Positions 51,297 to 62,131 of a stretch of 64,000 bases of DNA are shown here, one piece after another. A program made the translations under genes and the position numbers. The notes beneath the pieces are model-generated. The model was given only the letters and a program-made list of their open reading frames with translations. It was not told the DNA's origin and searched no databases. Each line of letters opens with the position of its first letter. The stretch's first letter is position 1. The DNA comes from SAR86 cluster bacterium. Lineage in GTDB: Bacteria; Pseudomonadota; Gammaproteobacteria; Magnimaribacterales; AG-339-G14. The stretch is from the NCBI GenBank assembly GCA_028135785.1, contig JAOIHS010000002.1, positions 89,386 to 153,385 of the forward strand, given 5' to 3'.

Positions 51297-52377
51297 ATGC
51301 TCCTATATCCTTTGTTTTATAGCTATCTTCTAAAATTGGAATGAGTATTGAAAAATTAGTTCCAGTTGAGTCACTAGAACAATCTATAGAGCCGTTATGC
51401 TGATTAATTATTCCTCTAGCTATTGCAAGTCCTAAACCCGAAGAAACTTGTTTTGTTGAAACAAGGGGAAAAAAAATTGAGTCAATAAAATCTTCAGAAA
51501 TACCAGGGCCATTATCGATAAAATCAATTTCACAGGCGGTTTTATAAAACTTACCATTTATATGAACTTCATAAGCAACTCTAGTCCTAGCTATTATTTT
51601 ATTTCCAGTGTTAGTTTTCTCCATTGCTTCAATAGAATTTCTAGTAAGGTTATAAAAAACTTGCATGATTAGAGATGAATCAATTTTAATTAAAGGAAGG
51701 CTTGGATCGTAATCACGTTCGAAATCTATATCCTTGAAATCTAATGAATTTATAAAATCTGGAAGTTTCTCAAGAACACTATGAATATTCTCCATTGCCA
51801 AGGTTAATTTAAAATTCTTCTCCGAAACTTGATTAACTATATCCGTGATCCTTTCAGTTTCTCTCAGAATAATATTTAAAAGATCCTGATTGTCTCTCGC
51901 TTTTAATTTATTGCTTAATAATTGTGCAGCTCCTTTGATGCCACTTAGAGGGTTTTTAATTTCATGAGCAAGACCTTTAGAAAAAGCTGCAGTCACAACT
52001 CCTCCAGCTGATTTTCTTCGGCTTCTTTTTGCCATAGCTTGTTTATCTGCATCAAAAAACTCAAATACGATGAATTCTTCAGCTTCGTCATAATATGTTG
52101 CTAAAAATGAACATTTTTTTTTCAAATTATTATTTAAAAATAAAGTAGTTATATGTCTCTTAAGATGAGTTTTGGATGCAGCTAATTCAGAAAATTCAAG
52201 GCTGTTATCAGGCTTTTCGGTAAAAATTTTATTAACTGACTTTCCTTCACATTCAGAAAAATTAATATTAAGGAAATCTTCAGCTGAACTATTTATAAAA
52301 ACTATATTGAAACTTTTGTCTGTTATTAAAAGTTTCGAAGAGATATTTTTAAGTGCTGTATCAAATGAATTTTGCAT
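51286..52377 (-). CDS. glnL: nitrogen regulation sensor kinase NtrB
   Basis: GLAHEIKNPLSGIKGAAQLL H-box, FYNLTRNSIEAM N-box, DNGPGISED. Confidence 0.92.
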   Translation of the reverse strand: MQNSFDTALKNISSKLLITDKSFNIVFINSSAEDFLNINFSECEGKSVNKIFTEKPDNSLEFSELAASKTHLKRHITTLFLNNNLKKKCSFLATYYDEAEEFIVFEFFDADKQAMAKRSRRKSAGGVVTAAFSKGLAHEIKNPLSGIKGAAQLLSNKLKARDNQDLLNIILRETERITDIVNQVSEKNFKLTLAMENIHSVLEKLPDFINSLDFKDIDFERDYDPSLPLIKIDSSLIMQVFYNLTRNSIEAMEKTNTGNKIIARTRVAYEVHINGKFYKTACEIDFIDNGPGISEDFIDSIFFPLVSTKQVSSGLGLAIARGIINQHNGSIDCSSDSTGTNFSILIPILEDSYKTKDIGAYDA

Positions 52378-52396
52378 ATCTCTAAATTAATAAAGA

Positions 52397-53803
52397 CTAG
52401 ACACTGTAGTACATATCAAATTCTACAGGACTAGTCGTTTGGTTTAAGTAAGTAACTTCTTCAGATTTAAGAGCAATGTATCCGTCAATCAAATCATCTG
52501 AAAAAACATCTCCTTCTTTAAGAAATTCTCTATCTTTATCCAAGGCATCAAGAGCCTCTTCAAGAGATCTTGCAACGGTTGGATATTTTTTAGCCGACTC
52601 TTCGGGGTTTTTAAAAAGATCTTCATCTCCAGGACCAACAGGATCTATTTTATTTTTAATTCCATCTAAGCCAGCCATTAATAATGCTGAAAAGCATAAA
52701 TAAGGATTAGCTGTTGAATCAGGAAATCTAACTTCTATCCTTCTTGCTTTCGGAGAATCAACCCAAGGAATTCTTACTGCTGCTGATCTATTCCTAGCTG
52801 AGTAAGTAAGGACTGTAGGCGCTTCAAAACCAGGCACTAATCTTTTATAGCTATTAGTTGAGGCATTGGTGAAAGCATTTAGCGCTTTACCATGTTTTAT
52901 AATTCCTCCGATATACCAAATTGCTTCTTTAGACAATTCAGAGTAACCATTTTCATCATAGAAAACAGGCTCACCGTTTTTAAATAATGATTGATGAACA
53001 TGCATTCCGTTTCCATTATCTCCTACTAAAGGTTTGGGCATAAAAGTAGCAGTTTTGCCATATGCAGCAGCAGTATTATGGACGCAGTATTTATAAATCT
53101 GAACTTCATCAGCTTTCCGAACCAAAGTATTAAACTTTGCACCAATTTCGCATTGACCAGCATTAGCTACTTCATGATGATGAACTTCTATGCCAAGACC
53201 CATTTCTTGCATGGTTTCACACATAGAAGACCTTATTTCGTGAAGAGAATCGACTGGAGGTACTGGAAAATAACCGCCTTTGATACCTGGTTTATGAGCT
53301 AAATTTCCACCATCATACTTTTCTCCAGTTTCCCAAGCGGCTTCTTCAGATCCAATTTCAAAAAAATTACCTTTCATTTGAACATCAAATCTAACATCAT
53401 CAAAAATAAAAAATTCATTTTCAGGACCGAAGTAAGCTGTATCTCCTACGCCACAATCTTGCATATATTTTTCTGCTTTTTCAGCGGTAGACCTTGGACA
53501 TCTTGAATATCCTTTCATAGTAGATGGCTCTACTACGCTACAAGTAATGTTGAGGGTAGGAGTCTCAAAAAAAGGATCCATTACGGCCGTATTTTTATCT
53601 GGCATGAGAATTTGATCAGACTCATCAATTGACTTCCAACCAGCCACTGATGAGCCATCAAACATTTTTCCTGATCTTAGGAAATTAGCGTCCACTTCTT
53701 CTGAGGCAACAGTCACATGCTGTTCTTTGCCTTTCGTATCTGTAAATCTTAGATCAACCCATTTAACACCATTCGATTTAATCAGATCTATAACTTTGGA
53801 CAT
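52397..53803 (-). CDS. glnA: glutamine synthetase type I
   Basis: [33 protein letters not shown], adenylylation-site-like [17 protein letters not shown]. Confidence 0.97.
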   Translation of the reverse strand: MSKVIDLIKSNGVKWVDLRFTDTKGKEQHVTVASEEVDANFLRSGKMFDGSSVAGWKSIDESDQILMPDKNTAVMDPFFETPTLNITCSVVEPSTMKGYSRCPRSTAEKAEKYMQDCGVGDTAYFGPENEFFIFDDVRFDVQMKGNFFEIGSEEAAWETGEKYDGGNLAHKPGIKGGYFPVPPVDSLHEIRSSMCETMQEMGLGIEVHHHEVANAGQCEIGAKFNTLVRKADEVQIYKYCVHNTAAAYGKTATFMPKPLVGDNGNGMHVHQSLFKNGEPVFYDENGYSELSKEAIWYIGGIIKHGKALNAFTNASTNSYKRLVPGFEAPTVLTYSARNRSAAVRIPWVDSPKARRIEVRFPDSTANPYLCFSALLMAGLDGIKNKIDPVGPGDEDLFKNPEESAKKYPTVARSLEEALDALDKDREFLKEGDVFSDDLIDGYIALKSEEVTYLNQTTSPVEFDMYYSV

Positions 53804-53820
53804 ATTTCTCTCATGAAAAT

Positions 53821-54801
53821 TTACTTAGTTAATGTTCCAACAATATGTGTAAGAATCTTGTATGGATCTGCATTAGAGGCAGGTCTTCTGTCTTCTAAGT
53901 AACCATTCCAATTATGTTCAACAGTGTAGACAGGAATACGAATGCTTGCTCCCCTGTCACTAACACCATAAGAAAACTGATCAATGCTTTGAGTTTCATG
54001 AAGACCCGTAAGTCTCATTTCGTTATCTGACCCATAAGCTTCAATTCCATCTTTATGAACTTCGCCTAACTTTTCGCACATTGATGAAAATAGTTCTTCA
54101 GAACCACCTGTTCTCATTGCTTCATTTGAAAAATTGGTATGCATTCCTGATCCATTCCAATCTCCTGTTTTAGGTTTTGGATGAATATTAACGCCAACGC
54201 CATATTCTTCTGCAATTTTGTATAAGAGATATCGGCTAACCCATAAGTCATCAGCTGCTTTAATGCCTTTTCCAAGACACTGGTATTCCCATTGACCAAG
54301 AGCCACCTCAGCATTTGTTCCGGTTAAAGTTATTCCAAGATCTAAACATGCTTGAAGATGATCATCAGAAATCTCTCTTCCAACAACATTTCCCGCACCA
54401 ACTCCACAATAGTATTCTCCTTGCTCTTTAGGATCGCCATCTTCCCAACCAAGAGGTTCGCCAGTTTTTGGATCGGTAAAAAAGAACTCTTGTTCAAACC
54501 CGAACCACCATTCATCAGTGACAACTTCAGCAGCAGCTGCCCTAAAATTCGTAGGATGAGTTGTATGATCGGCTGACTGAACTTGAGTCATTACTAAATC
54601 ATGACCATTCGGATTAGAGTATGTTTCAACTGGTATAAGAAGACAGTCAGAGCTTCCGCCCTCTGCTTGTTTTGTTGATGATCCATCGAAAGACCAATCA
54701 GGTGGAGTCTTATCATCTGTTGCTTTTACCTTGCTTCTCATGAAAGGCTCTGGCTTGTATCCATCTAACCATATATATTCGTACGTTTTGTAATCTGACA
54801 T
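53821..54801 (-). CDS. glutamine synthetase type II (eukaryotic-type GSII)
   Basis: [11 protein letters not shown]...[57 protein letters not shown]. Confidence 0.93.
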   Translation of the reverse strand: MSDYKTYEYIWLDGYKPEPFMRSKVKATDDKTPPDWSFDGSSTKQAEGGSSDCLLIPVETYSNPNGHDLVMTQVQSADHTTHPTNFRAAAAEVVTDEWWFGFEQEFFFTDPKTGEPLGWEDGDPKEQGEYYCGVGAGNVVGREISDDHLQACLDLGITLTGTNAEVALGQWEYQCLGKGIKAADDLWVSRYLLYKIAEEYGVGVNIHPKPKTGDWNGSGMHTNFSNEAMRTGGSEELFSSMCEKLGEVHKDGIEAYGSDNEMRLTGLHETQSIDQFSYGVSDRGASIRIPVYTVEHNWNGYLEDRRPASNADPYKILTHIVGTLTK

Positions 54802-54870
54802 TTTTTCTCCTAAAATTTAACAAATCCTCTAAATGAGGTTAGTTGATTTTATCAAAATAAATGTATTCAA

Positions 54871-54924
54871 ATAGTGCAGAAATTGTACTATTTTAGAGCA
54901 ATATTTGCACTAATTTAATGCAAA
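54871..54924 (-). promoter_or_regulatory. candidate NtrC-type palindrome and adjacent weak sigma54-like promoter upstream of the GSII-glnA-ntrBC cluster
   Basis: TTTGCACTAATTTAATGCAAA (54904-54924) is a near-perfect palindrome with TGCA-N9-TGCA; TAGTACAATTTCTGCA (minus strand, 54875-54890) has AG-N10-GC. Confidence 0.45.
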
Positions 54925-55481
54925 AAATCTAGAATAAAGGGTATTTTTGATTCAAAGTCAGAATATTCATGAGTTCCTTGTTGATCTATGTTCATGATTG
55001 CTTTATCAAAATAATTAATAGTTTTTTTATGATCGAGAACCTCATCCTTAAGTTTGATGAGGCATAAATGATTTAATGGCTCTTCTAAAGTTTCAACTTT
55101 TAAATGTAAAAGTTCATTAAACATCTTAGTAGTAAATTTATATTTTTTATTACTATGATAATTTGTTTGAGGTCCAATTAAATCTTTCATATTTTTAAGA
55201 TGTGAATAAATAACTGGGTTAATGGTGACCGATCTGAGATTATATTTATTTGATAAAAAACTTGCATAGAGCCCACCCAAAGAACTTCCGATAAGAGAAA
55301 TATTTTCCGAGTTAATTTTAATTACTTTTTCTATTTCTTGAATAGCTTTACTAGGCGAATTTGGAAGATCAATAAGAATAATTTCAAATCCAAGGTTTTT
55401 AACAACTTCAGAATTTTTTAAAATTTGTGCTTTTTTTGAATTAGAGGATGAATTAAATCCGTGTAGGTAAATAATTTTCAA
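54915..55481 (-). CDS. YqiA-like alpha/beta esterase
   Basis: IIYLHGFNSSSNSKKA; LIGSSLGGLYAS; QQGTHEYSDF. Confidence 0.87.
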   Translation of the reverse strand: MKIIYLHGFNSSSNSKKAQILKNSEVVKNLGFEIILIDLPNSPSKAIQEIEKVIKINSENISLIGSSLGGLYASFLSNKYNLRSVTINPVIYSHLKNMKDLIGPQTNYHSNKKYKFTTKMFNELLHLKVETLEEPLNHLCLIKLKDEVLDHKKTINYFDKAIMNIDQQGTHEYSDFESKIPFILDFLH

Positions 55482-55902
55482 GAGATCTTCCAGAATTAAT
55501 GCTGTGAGTAAGAAAATGACTTAAAAAAGAGTTCCACTGAAACCTCTCATCTTTTGTAAATCCAAACCTTTTATAAACTGGAAGGATTGAAATTAAACTA
55601 TTATGGAATCCTTGAAATTTCATTACTTCTGCCATTTTTGCTTCTTGATAAAGCCTAACTTCGATTTCTATATTTCTATTTAAGGAAGAATCTTTAAAAT
55701 ATATATTTATATCAGTAGTGAATTTAGAGATTTTTTTTGAAGTAATTTTTATTTCATGAACTTCGAAGTCTTCTTTTGGCAGTCCATATAAAAATTCATG
55801 ATCTTTACATAAATTTGGTAAAAGCTTAGATAACAACAAGAAATTCTTTTCATAAGTAAAATGAAGTTCTTTAAGAGATAGATATTTTTTATTCGATTGC
55901 AT
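55453..55902 (-). CDS. DUF1249 family protein
   Basis: Adjacent to the yqiA-like gene; VRLYQEAKMAEVMKFQG...RFQWNSFLSHFLTHS. Confidence 0.8.
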   Translation of the reverse strand: MQSNKKYLSLKELHFTYEKNFLLLSKLLPNLCKDHEFLYGLPKEDFEVHEIKITSKKISKFTTDINIYFKDSSLNRNIEIEVRLYQEAKMAEVMKFQGFHNSLISILPVYKRFGFTKDERFQWNSFLSHFLTHSINSGRSLENYLPTRI

Positions 55903-55939
55903 TTTAGATTAGTCTACTTATAAAAACATATTATTCAAA

Positions 55940-56572
55940 TCAGTCGTAAGAAGCCCATAGCACATTAGCAACTATTGATCTATAAGGCTCCCAAGGCTTT
56001 GCTAATAAAATCATTTCTTCCTCGTTCGGTCTTTTTTTTAACTTTTTAATGCCATGAAGAGCAGCTTGTAGTCCTAAATCTTTAATAGGCCAAATATTTT
56101 TTCTTGATAGTGAGGCCAGCATATAGCATTCTGCAGTCCAATCTCCAATTCCTTTGATCTCACAAAGTTTCTTCCTTAATTTATCATCATCAAGTTTATG
56201 CAAAGATCGAAAAGATAACTCTCCAGATAAAATACTTTTAGCAAGGATTTGACAGTAATTAATCTTTTGTCTGCTTAAGCCCGTCTTCTGCAAATCCTCA
56301 TTAGTTAAATTTAAAAATTCTTTGGGATTAAATTTAGTGAGTAGTTTTTTTATTCTCAAGAAAATAGCTTTTGCTGAGGCTACAGAGAGTTGCTGTTCAG
56401 TTATAAGCCTTACTAAACCTTCAAAACCCTTAGGCCTTCTAAAAGGCCCAAAGTTTGGATTCTCTGCAAATAATTTCTTTAAATCATCATCTTTTTTTGA
56501 AAGAAAAAGCACTTCCTTTTTATAAGGATGATCTTTAAATAGTTTTGAAAGGGAGATATTTTTTTGCTTCAT
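55940..56572 (-). CDS. DNA-3-methyladenine glycosylase (HhH-GPD, AlkA-like)
   Basis: GLVRLITEQQLSVASAKAIF; LCEIKGIGDWTAECYMLAS; PWEPYRSIVANVLW. Confidence 0.88.
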   Translation of the reverse strand: MKQKNISLSKLFKDHPYKKEVLFLSKKDDDLKKLFAENPNFGPFRRPKGFEGLVRLITEQQLSVASAKAIFLRIKKLLTKFNPKEFLNLTNEDLQKTGLSRQKINYCQILAKSILSGELSFRSLHKLDDDKLRKKLCEIKGIGDWTAECYMLASLSRKNIWPIKDLGLQAALHGIKKLKKRPNEEEMILLAKPWEPYRSIVANVLWASYD

Positions 56573-57680
56573 TTACGTATTTTCTTATATGTGATTCTTC
56601 TCTTATTACGAAGTCATCTATTGCAGATCGAAATCTTTCGTCCGCAATCCAATGAGCCGAGAAAGTCTCAGTAGGCTTAAATCCTCTTTTAATTTTATGT
56701 TCTCCTTGAACCCCAGGATCAAATTTTTTAAGATTATTTTTAATGCAATAATCGATACCTTGATAATAACAACATTCAAAATGGAGACAATCAAACTCCT
56801 CCAAACACCCCCAATATCTTCCATATAAATTTTCTTTATCTTTAAAAAAGAAAGATCCGCCAACTATTCTACCCGATGACTTTTCCGTTGCCATCATCAG
56901 AACAATATTTTGAGAGAGGTTGTTTATAGCCTGTTTAAAAAAATTTTCAGTTAAATATCCTTCGTGCCCGCTTCTCTTTAAATTTGTTGAAAGATAAAAA
57001 TTATAGAAATTATCCATTAAATTTTGATTTAGATCTTCACCTGAATAATGATTTATTTCTAGATTTTGTTGAGATAGCTTCTCTCTTTCTTTTTTTACAT
57101 TCTTTCTATGTCTAGCTCTAAAAGAATCAAGGTAATCATCAAAATCTTTATAATTCTCGTTAAACCAAATGAATTGCGCATTCTTTCTCACACTTAAAGA
57201 AGATTCTTGATATGCATCTAGTTCGAGTTCTTCAGGAAATAAAATATGCCAAGATGAAATACTATTTATTTCTGATATTGATTTAATTGCGTCTAAAATA
57301 ATAGGTACTATTTCTTTTAATTTATAACTATTTTTAATGAGTATTCTAGGCCCTGTTGCAGGTGTGTGAGGAATCGAACTTACTAATTTAGGATAATAGT
57401 CTAGACCGTGCTGATAAAATGCATTTGCCCAGGCATGATCAAATACAAACTCTCCTTGAGAGTGATTTTTGAGATAAAGAGGCACAGCAGCAATGATTTT
57501 ATCCTTATCTTCTAAAGTTAAATGCATGGGTACCCAACCCGAGTCTTGACCGACAGAATTTGAGGACTCGAGTAAATTTAAAAAATCATATTTAAGAAAG
57601 GGGTATTCATTTTGAGGTATTAATGAATCCCAATCATTCTTTTTAATTTCACTTACAGATTTATTAAAGATTATTTTCAA
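56535..57680 (-). CDS. GNAT/FemAB-like (DUF482) acyltransferase
   Basis: ARHRKNVKKEREKL; LYGRYWGCLEEFDCLHFECCYYQGIDYCI; FDPGVQGEHKIKRGFKPT. Confidence 0.88.
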   Translation of the reverse strand: MKIIFNKSVSEIKKNDWDSLIPQNEYPFLKYDFLNLLESSNSVGQDSGWVPMHLTLEDKDKIIAAVPLYLKNHSQGEFVFDHAWANAFYQHGLDYYPKLVSSIPHTPATGPRILIKNSYKLKEIVPIILDAIKSISEINSISSWHILFPEELELDAYQESSLSVRKNAQFIWFNENYKDFDDYLDSFRARHRKNVKKEREKLSQQNLEINHYSGEDLNQNLMDNFYNFYLSTNLKRSGHEGYLTENFFKQAINNLSQNIVLMMATEKSSGRIVGGSFFFKDKENLYGRYWGCLEEFDCLHFECCYYQGIDYCIKNNLKKFDPGVQGEHKIKRGFKPTETFSAHWIADERFRSAIDDFVIREESHIRKYVNEAKKYLPFKTI

Positions 57681-58568
57681 TTAATTTAGACCTATTAAAA
57701 CAGTAAAGAAGATCAGAGCTCCAACCCAATTATTTTTTTTAAAAAAATTTAAGCAAGAATCTTCGTGATTAAAATCAGTTGAAGATATTAAATGAATTAC
57801 ATAGATACTTGTTAAAAACATTCCTAAATAAAAGGATAAATTAATTTCTTTAGAAAGGCCCACCATAAAAATTATCAATAAATTGAGCAAACTTCCTAAC
57901 CAGATAATATTTTCTTCTTTGCCTTCAAAATAAATTGCCGAGCTTTTTATGCCGATTGAAAGATCATCTTTTTTATCTGTCATTGCGTAAGAAGTATCAT
58001 AAGCGAGTACCCAAAAATAATTTCCAATAAATAGTAAAAAAGCTGGAATTGACAAATTATTTGAAGTTGCAGCGAAAGCCATTAATATTCCTCCTGAGAA
58101 AGCTAGTCCCAAAACTAATTGAGGAACTTTAAAAAAACGCTTTGCTAAAGGGTAAAATAGAACAATACAAAAAAGGCTTAACGCTACTTTTAAAGCCAAC
58201 ATATTTAAAAAGGTTAAGAGCAAGCAAGAAAGAATGATTAAAAAACAAAATAAAATTAATGCTTCTTTTCTTGAGACAGCTCCAGAAGCAATAGGTCTAG
58301 TGCTAGTTCTCAATACCTTTTTATCAAAATCTCTATCAAAATAATCGTTGATGACACAACCCGCAGATCTCATTACTAAAGTGCCTAAACAAAAAACAAT
58401 AAGAAGATCAGTTCTAATAAAGCCATTTCCTGCATAAATTAAAGCAATTAAAGTTGGCCATAAAAGTAAAAGAGTACCTGTCGGCCTATCTAACCTCATA
58501 AGATAATAATAGTTTTTAATAGAATTAAGCACAGTGTTATATAATTTACAAAAATTATAACTTACCAA
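57681..58568 (-). CDS. ubiA: 4-hydroxybenzoate polyprenyltransferase
   Basis: MRLDRPTGTLLLLWPT; INDYFDRDFDKKVLRTSTRPIASG; YDTSYAMTDKKDD. Confidence 0.95.
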   Translation of the reverse strand: MVSYNFCKLYNTVLNSIKNYYYLMRLDRPTGTLLLLWPTLIALIYAGNGFIRTDLLIVFCLGTLVMRSAGCVINDYFDRDFDKKVLRTSTRPIASGAVSRKEALILFCFLIILSCLLLTFLNMLALKVALSLFCIVLFYPLAKRFFKVPQLVLGLAFSGGILMAFAATSNNLSIPAFLLFIGNYFWVLAYDTSYAMTDKKDDLSIGIKSSAIYFEGKEENIIWLGSLLNLLIIFMVGLSKEINLSFYLGMFLTSIYVIHLISSTDFNHEDSCLNFFKKNNWVGALIFFTVLIGLN

Positions 58569-58578
58569 GATTTACATT

Positions 58579-58770
58579 ATGGAAGAATATAAAAAATGGG
58601 AATGTATCGTATGCGGTTGGATATACGACGAAGAAGAAGGGTTGCCTGAAGAAGGAATAGCGCCTGGAACTAAATGGGAAGATGTTCCAGTAGATTGGGT
58701 CTGTCCTGATTGCGGAGTAGGAAAAGAAGACTTCGATATGGTTCCTTTTGAAGGTGGGAAAAGCTACTAG
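58579..58770 (+). CDS. rubredoxin
   Basis: WECIVCGWIYDEEEG...WEDVPVDWVCPDCGVGKEDF. Confidence 0.97.
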   Translation: MEEYKKWECIVCGWIYDEEEGLPEEGIAPGTKWEDVPVDWVCPDCGVGKEDFDMVPFEGGKSY

Positions 58771-58775
58771 AAGTT

Positions 58776-60029
58776 ATGTCTTTTACAGCTAAGATTTTGC
58801 TAGCTATGTTTTTGGGCATAGCCTTAGGCAGTTTATTGAATAGTTTGCAGGGCTTTGCTTATACTAATTTTATTTATGACTATTTAGTGTTTGGTCTTTT
58901 CGATGGATTGGGGCAAATCTTTATAAATTTATTAAAGCTACTCGTTGTCCCTCTAGTTTTTGTTTCTTTGGTTTGTGGAGTAGGGCAAGTTAAATCAGGC
59001 TCCCAATTAGGTTCTATTAGCATTAAAGCAGTTTCTTTATATCTTCTCACCACTGCTTTTGCTATTTTTAGTGCTTTATTGATTGCATCTTTTTTTAATC
59101 CCGGAAAAGGTATGAATATTGAAGGAGCCAATTCGTTCATTGCCCCAGCAGCGCCTTCTCTAAAAGAGACATTTATAAATATTTTTCCTTCTAACCCAAT
59201 TAGTTCCATGGCAGAAGGAAATATGCTTCAAATAATTGTCTTTGCGCTTCTTTTTGGTTTTGGACTATTAAAATTAGGAGATTCAGGTCAAAAAATTAGA
59301 TATTTTTTTGATGATATCTACAAGGTAATACTAGAAATTGTAAACGTTGTTATTTGGATATCTCCATTAGGAGTTTTTTGTTTATTAATTAACATTTTTG
59401 CATCTCTAGGGATCAGCATTATCTTGGATTTAATAAATTACTTTTTAGTCCTTTCTTCAATTTTAATTTTTCATGCTTTCTTCACCTACAGCTTGTTGTT
59501 AATTGGTTTGAGTAATTTAAGCCCATTTACCTTTTTTTCAAAAATGCGTGAGACCATGTTGTTTGCCTTTAGCACCTCGTCAAGTAGTGCAACTATGCCT
59601 ATTACGTTAAAAACTGTTGAGGAAAAATTAGGCGTAGGAAAATCGATCAGTTCATTTTGTATTCCTTTAGGCACAACAATCAATATGGACGGAACTGCAA
59701 TAATGCAAGGAGTAGCTACCGTATTTATTGCTCAGGCGTATTCCATCGATTTAACTCTGGCTGAATACTTAATGGTAATTCTAACAGCAACGTTAGCTTC
59801 AATTGGAACAGCTGGTGTACCCGGAGTAGGCCTTATTATGCTTGCAATGGTTCTTCAGCAAGTAGGTTTACCTGTTGAGGGAATAGCTTTAATAATTGGA
59901 GTGGATAGATTGCTGGATATGCTGAGAACCGCGGTTAATGTTTCGGGAGATGCTATGGTTGCATGTGTCATTGCTAAATCTGAAGGGCAATTGAATGAAA
60001 GTATTTTTGTAGAGAATAGTAATCGTTAA
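58776..60029 (+). CDS. dicarboxylate/amino acid:cation symporter (DAACS family)
   Basis: FSTSSSSATMPITLKTVEEKLG; GTTINMDGTAIMQGVATVFIAQ; DRLLDMLRTAVNVSGD. Confidence 0.93.
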   Translation: MSFTAKILLAMFLGIALGSLLNSLQGFAYTNFIYDYLVFGLFDGLGQIFINLLKLLVVPLVFVSLVCGVGQVKSGSQLGSISIKAVSLYLLTTAFAIFSALLIASFFNPGKGMNIEGANSFIAPAAPSLKETFINIFPSNPISSMAEGNMLQIIVFALLFGFGLLKLGDSGQKIRYFFDDIYKVILEIVNVVIWISPLGVFCLLINIFASLGISIILDLINYFLVLSSILIFHAFFTYSLLLIGLSNLSPFTFFSKMRETMLFAFSTSSSSATMPITLKTVEEKLGVGKSISSFCIPLGTTINMDGTAIMQGVATVFIAQAYSIDLTLAEYLMVILTATLASIGTAGVPGVGLIMLAMVLQQVGLPVEGIALIIGVDRLLDMLRTAVNVSGDAMVACVIAKSEGQLNESIFVENSNR

Positions 60030-60085
60030 TGAATGAAATTGACCATATTTTCTGTTAAATTAGCGTTCTTTTAAGGAGAAATTTT

Positions 60086-62083
60086 ATGGAATCAATGTTG
60101 TTTATTCCTCCAATATTTGGAGTAGTAGGTTTACTAGTTGCACTTTTTATTTACTTTTTGCTACTTCAGTATGATGGAGGCACGGATAAGGTAAAAAAAA
60201 TAGCTGATCAAATTCATTTAGGCGCAATGGTATTTATGCGTCGAGAATATACATATTTATTCTATTTCGTTTCTATTTTAATTATTCTTTCTTATTTTGC
60301 TCTCGGAGCTAATACTGCTATTGCAGTAACAGCTGGAGCTATTTCATCTGCTCTAGCCGGATGGTTGGGAATGTTTTCTGCTACAAAAGCAAATTCTAGA
60401 ACTGCTACCGCAGCGTCTGATCATGGAGCAAAAACAGCTCTTTCGGTAGCTTTCTATGGCGGTTCAATAATGGGATTATGCGTAGCTTCTCTTGGTTTAG
60501 TTGGATTAGGAGGTCTGTATTTTTATTTTGGTGGAGATCCAGACACAGCAAGATCCATTGAAGGTTTTGGAATGGGAGCATCTTGTGTTGCCTTATTCTC
60601 GAGAGTTGGCGGAGGAATTTTTACTAAAAGTGCCGACGTTGGGGCCGATTTAGTAGGAAAATTAGAAGCAGGGATTCCTGAGGATGACCCCAGAAACCCT
60701 GGAGTAATAGCAGATAATGTTGGCGACAATGTTGGCGATGTCGCTGGAATGGGTTCAGATATATTCGAATCATATTGTGGAGCAATGATTGCTTCGATAG
60801 CGATTGCTGCGACTCTGGATGATTCAGGAAGAATGCTTTTGCCTTTAGCATTAGCATCAATAGGTTTGATAGCCTCTATACTAGGAATATTTATTGTTAA
60901 AGCTGTAGCTTCTTTAGATGCTGCAACAGCATTAAGAACCGGAACAATAGGCTCAGCAGTTTTATTTATAATTGCAGCATATTTCTTAACCGAGGCAATG
61001 CTTGGAGAAGATGGTTTGAATGTATGGCTTGCCGTCTTAACAGGAGCAGTTGGAGGAGTTTTAATAGGATTAATCACCGAGTATTATACTGGAAGCGCTC
61101 CTGTCGTTAAAATTGCAGAATCTGGAGAAACAGGTGCTGCGACAGTTATGATTACAGGATTAGCAGTAGGCATGCAGTCTGTTGTTTTACCTATTTTAGT
61201 TTTAGCCTCAATTATTTGGATATCCACTGCTTTAACTGGACTGTACGGAGTAGGAATTGCAGCAGTAGGAATGTTAGCTACAGTCGGTATAACTATGGCA
61301 ATCGATGCATACGGACCAGTTGCAGATAATGCAGGTGGTATTGCTGAAATGGCCGGCATGGGAGAAGAAACAAGGAAAATTACGGATTCATTAGATGAAG
61401 TTGGAAATTCCACTGCAGCTATTGGAAAGGGTTTTGCAATTGGAGCTGCTGCATTAGCCGCACTGGCAATCATCGCAGCTTTTGTAGAAACAGTTACTCA
61501 CAATAGAGAGTTACAAAATCTTCCAGAATTTGTATTACTCCTTTCAGATCCAAAAGTGTTAGTTGGAATGTTTATTGGAATTTCAATCCCTTTTTTAATT
61601 TCATCAATCACTATGACCGCTGTTGGCGACGCAGCTTTTGAAATGATCAATGAAATTAGAAGACAATTTAAAGAAATTCCAGGATTGTTAGAGGGAACTG
61701 CTGAGCCTGATACTGCAAAATGTGTAGATATAGCAACTTCAGCAGCCTTAAAGAAAATGCTTCTTCCAGGTGTTATAGCGGTTGGAGCACCAGCTGTAGT
61801 AGGTTTTGGATTAGGAGCAGAGTCCTTAGGAGGAATGCTTGGTGGAGGCTTAGTTGGTTGCGTTTCTATGGCTTTAATGATGGCTAACGCAGGGGGTGCA
61901 TGGGATAACGCTAAAAAATATATTGAAAAAGGAAATCTTGGTGGAAAGGGAACAGAGACTCATGCAGCTGCAGTTGTTGGAGATACTGTTGGAGATCCAT
62001 TCAAAGATACCTCAGGACCAGCGATGAATATCCTTATTAACGTTATGGCAATCGTTAGTTTGGTGATTTCTCCACTTCTTTGA
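60086..62083 (+). CDS. hppA: membrane-bound cation-translocating pyrophosphatase, K+-dependent type
   Basis: [76 protein letters not shown]. Confidence 0.95.
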   Translation: MESMLFIPPIFGVVGLLVALFIYFLLLQYDGGTDKVKKIADQIHLGAMVFMRREYTYLFYFVSILIILSYFALGANTAIAVTAGAISSALAGWLGMFSATKANSRTATAASDHGAKTALSVAFYGGSIMGLCVASLGLVGLGGLYFYFGGDPDTARSIEGFGMGASCVALFSRVGGGIFTKSADVGADLVGKLEAGIPEDDPRNPGVIADNVGDNVGDVAGMGSDIFESYCGAMIASIAIAATLDDSGRMLLPLALASIGLIASILGIFIVKAVASLDAATALRTGTIGSAVLFIIAAYFLTEAMLGEDGLNVWLAVLTGAVGGVLIGLITEYYTGSAPVVKIAESGETGAATVMITGLAVGMQSVVLPILVLASIIWISTALTGLYGVGIAAVGMLATVGITMAIDAYGPVADNAGGIAEMAGMGEETRKITDSLDEVGNSTAAIGKGFAIGAAALAALAIIAAFVETVTHNRELQNLPEFVLLLSDPKVLVGMFIGISIPFLISSITMTAVGDAAFEMINEIRRQFKEIPGLLEGTAEPDTAKCVDIATSAALKKMLLPGVIAVGAPAVVGFGLGAESLGGMLGGGLVGCVSMALMMANAGGAWDNAKKYIEKGNLGGKGTETHAAAVVGDTVGDPFKDTSGPAMNILINVMAIVSLVISPLL

Positions 62084-62100
62084 GAAACATAAAAATAAAA

Positions 62101-62131
62101 AAAAGCCGGCTCAAACACCGGCTTTTTTATT
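62101..62131. terminator. bidirectional intrinsic terminator between convergent hppA and recG
   Basis: AAAAGCCGG-ctcaaaca-CCGGCTTTTTT; overlaps recG stop at 62127. Confidence 0.9.

Noticed and set aside
54114-54576. Several overlapping short ORFs (54114-54314, 54342-54524, 54352-54576) in GSII
   Set aside because: Alternate-frame ORFs within a conserved enzyme gene.
60523-61077. 184-aa ORF antisense to hppA (also 60624-60860 and 61084-61473)
   Set aside because: Translations are compositional mirrors of the Ala/Gly-rich pyrophosphatase (Pro/Ser/Ala-rich); no independent start context or domain.
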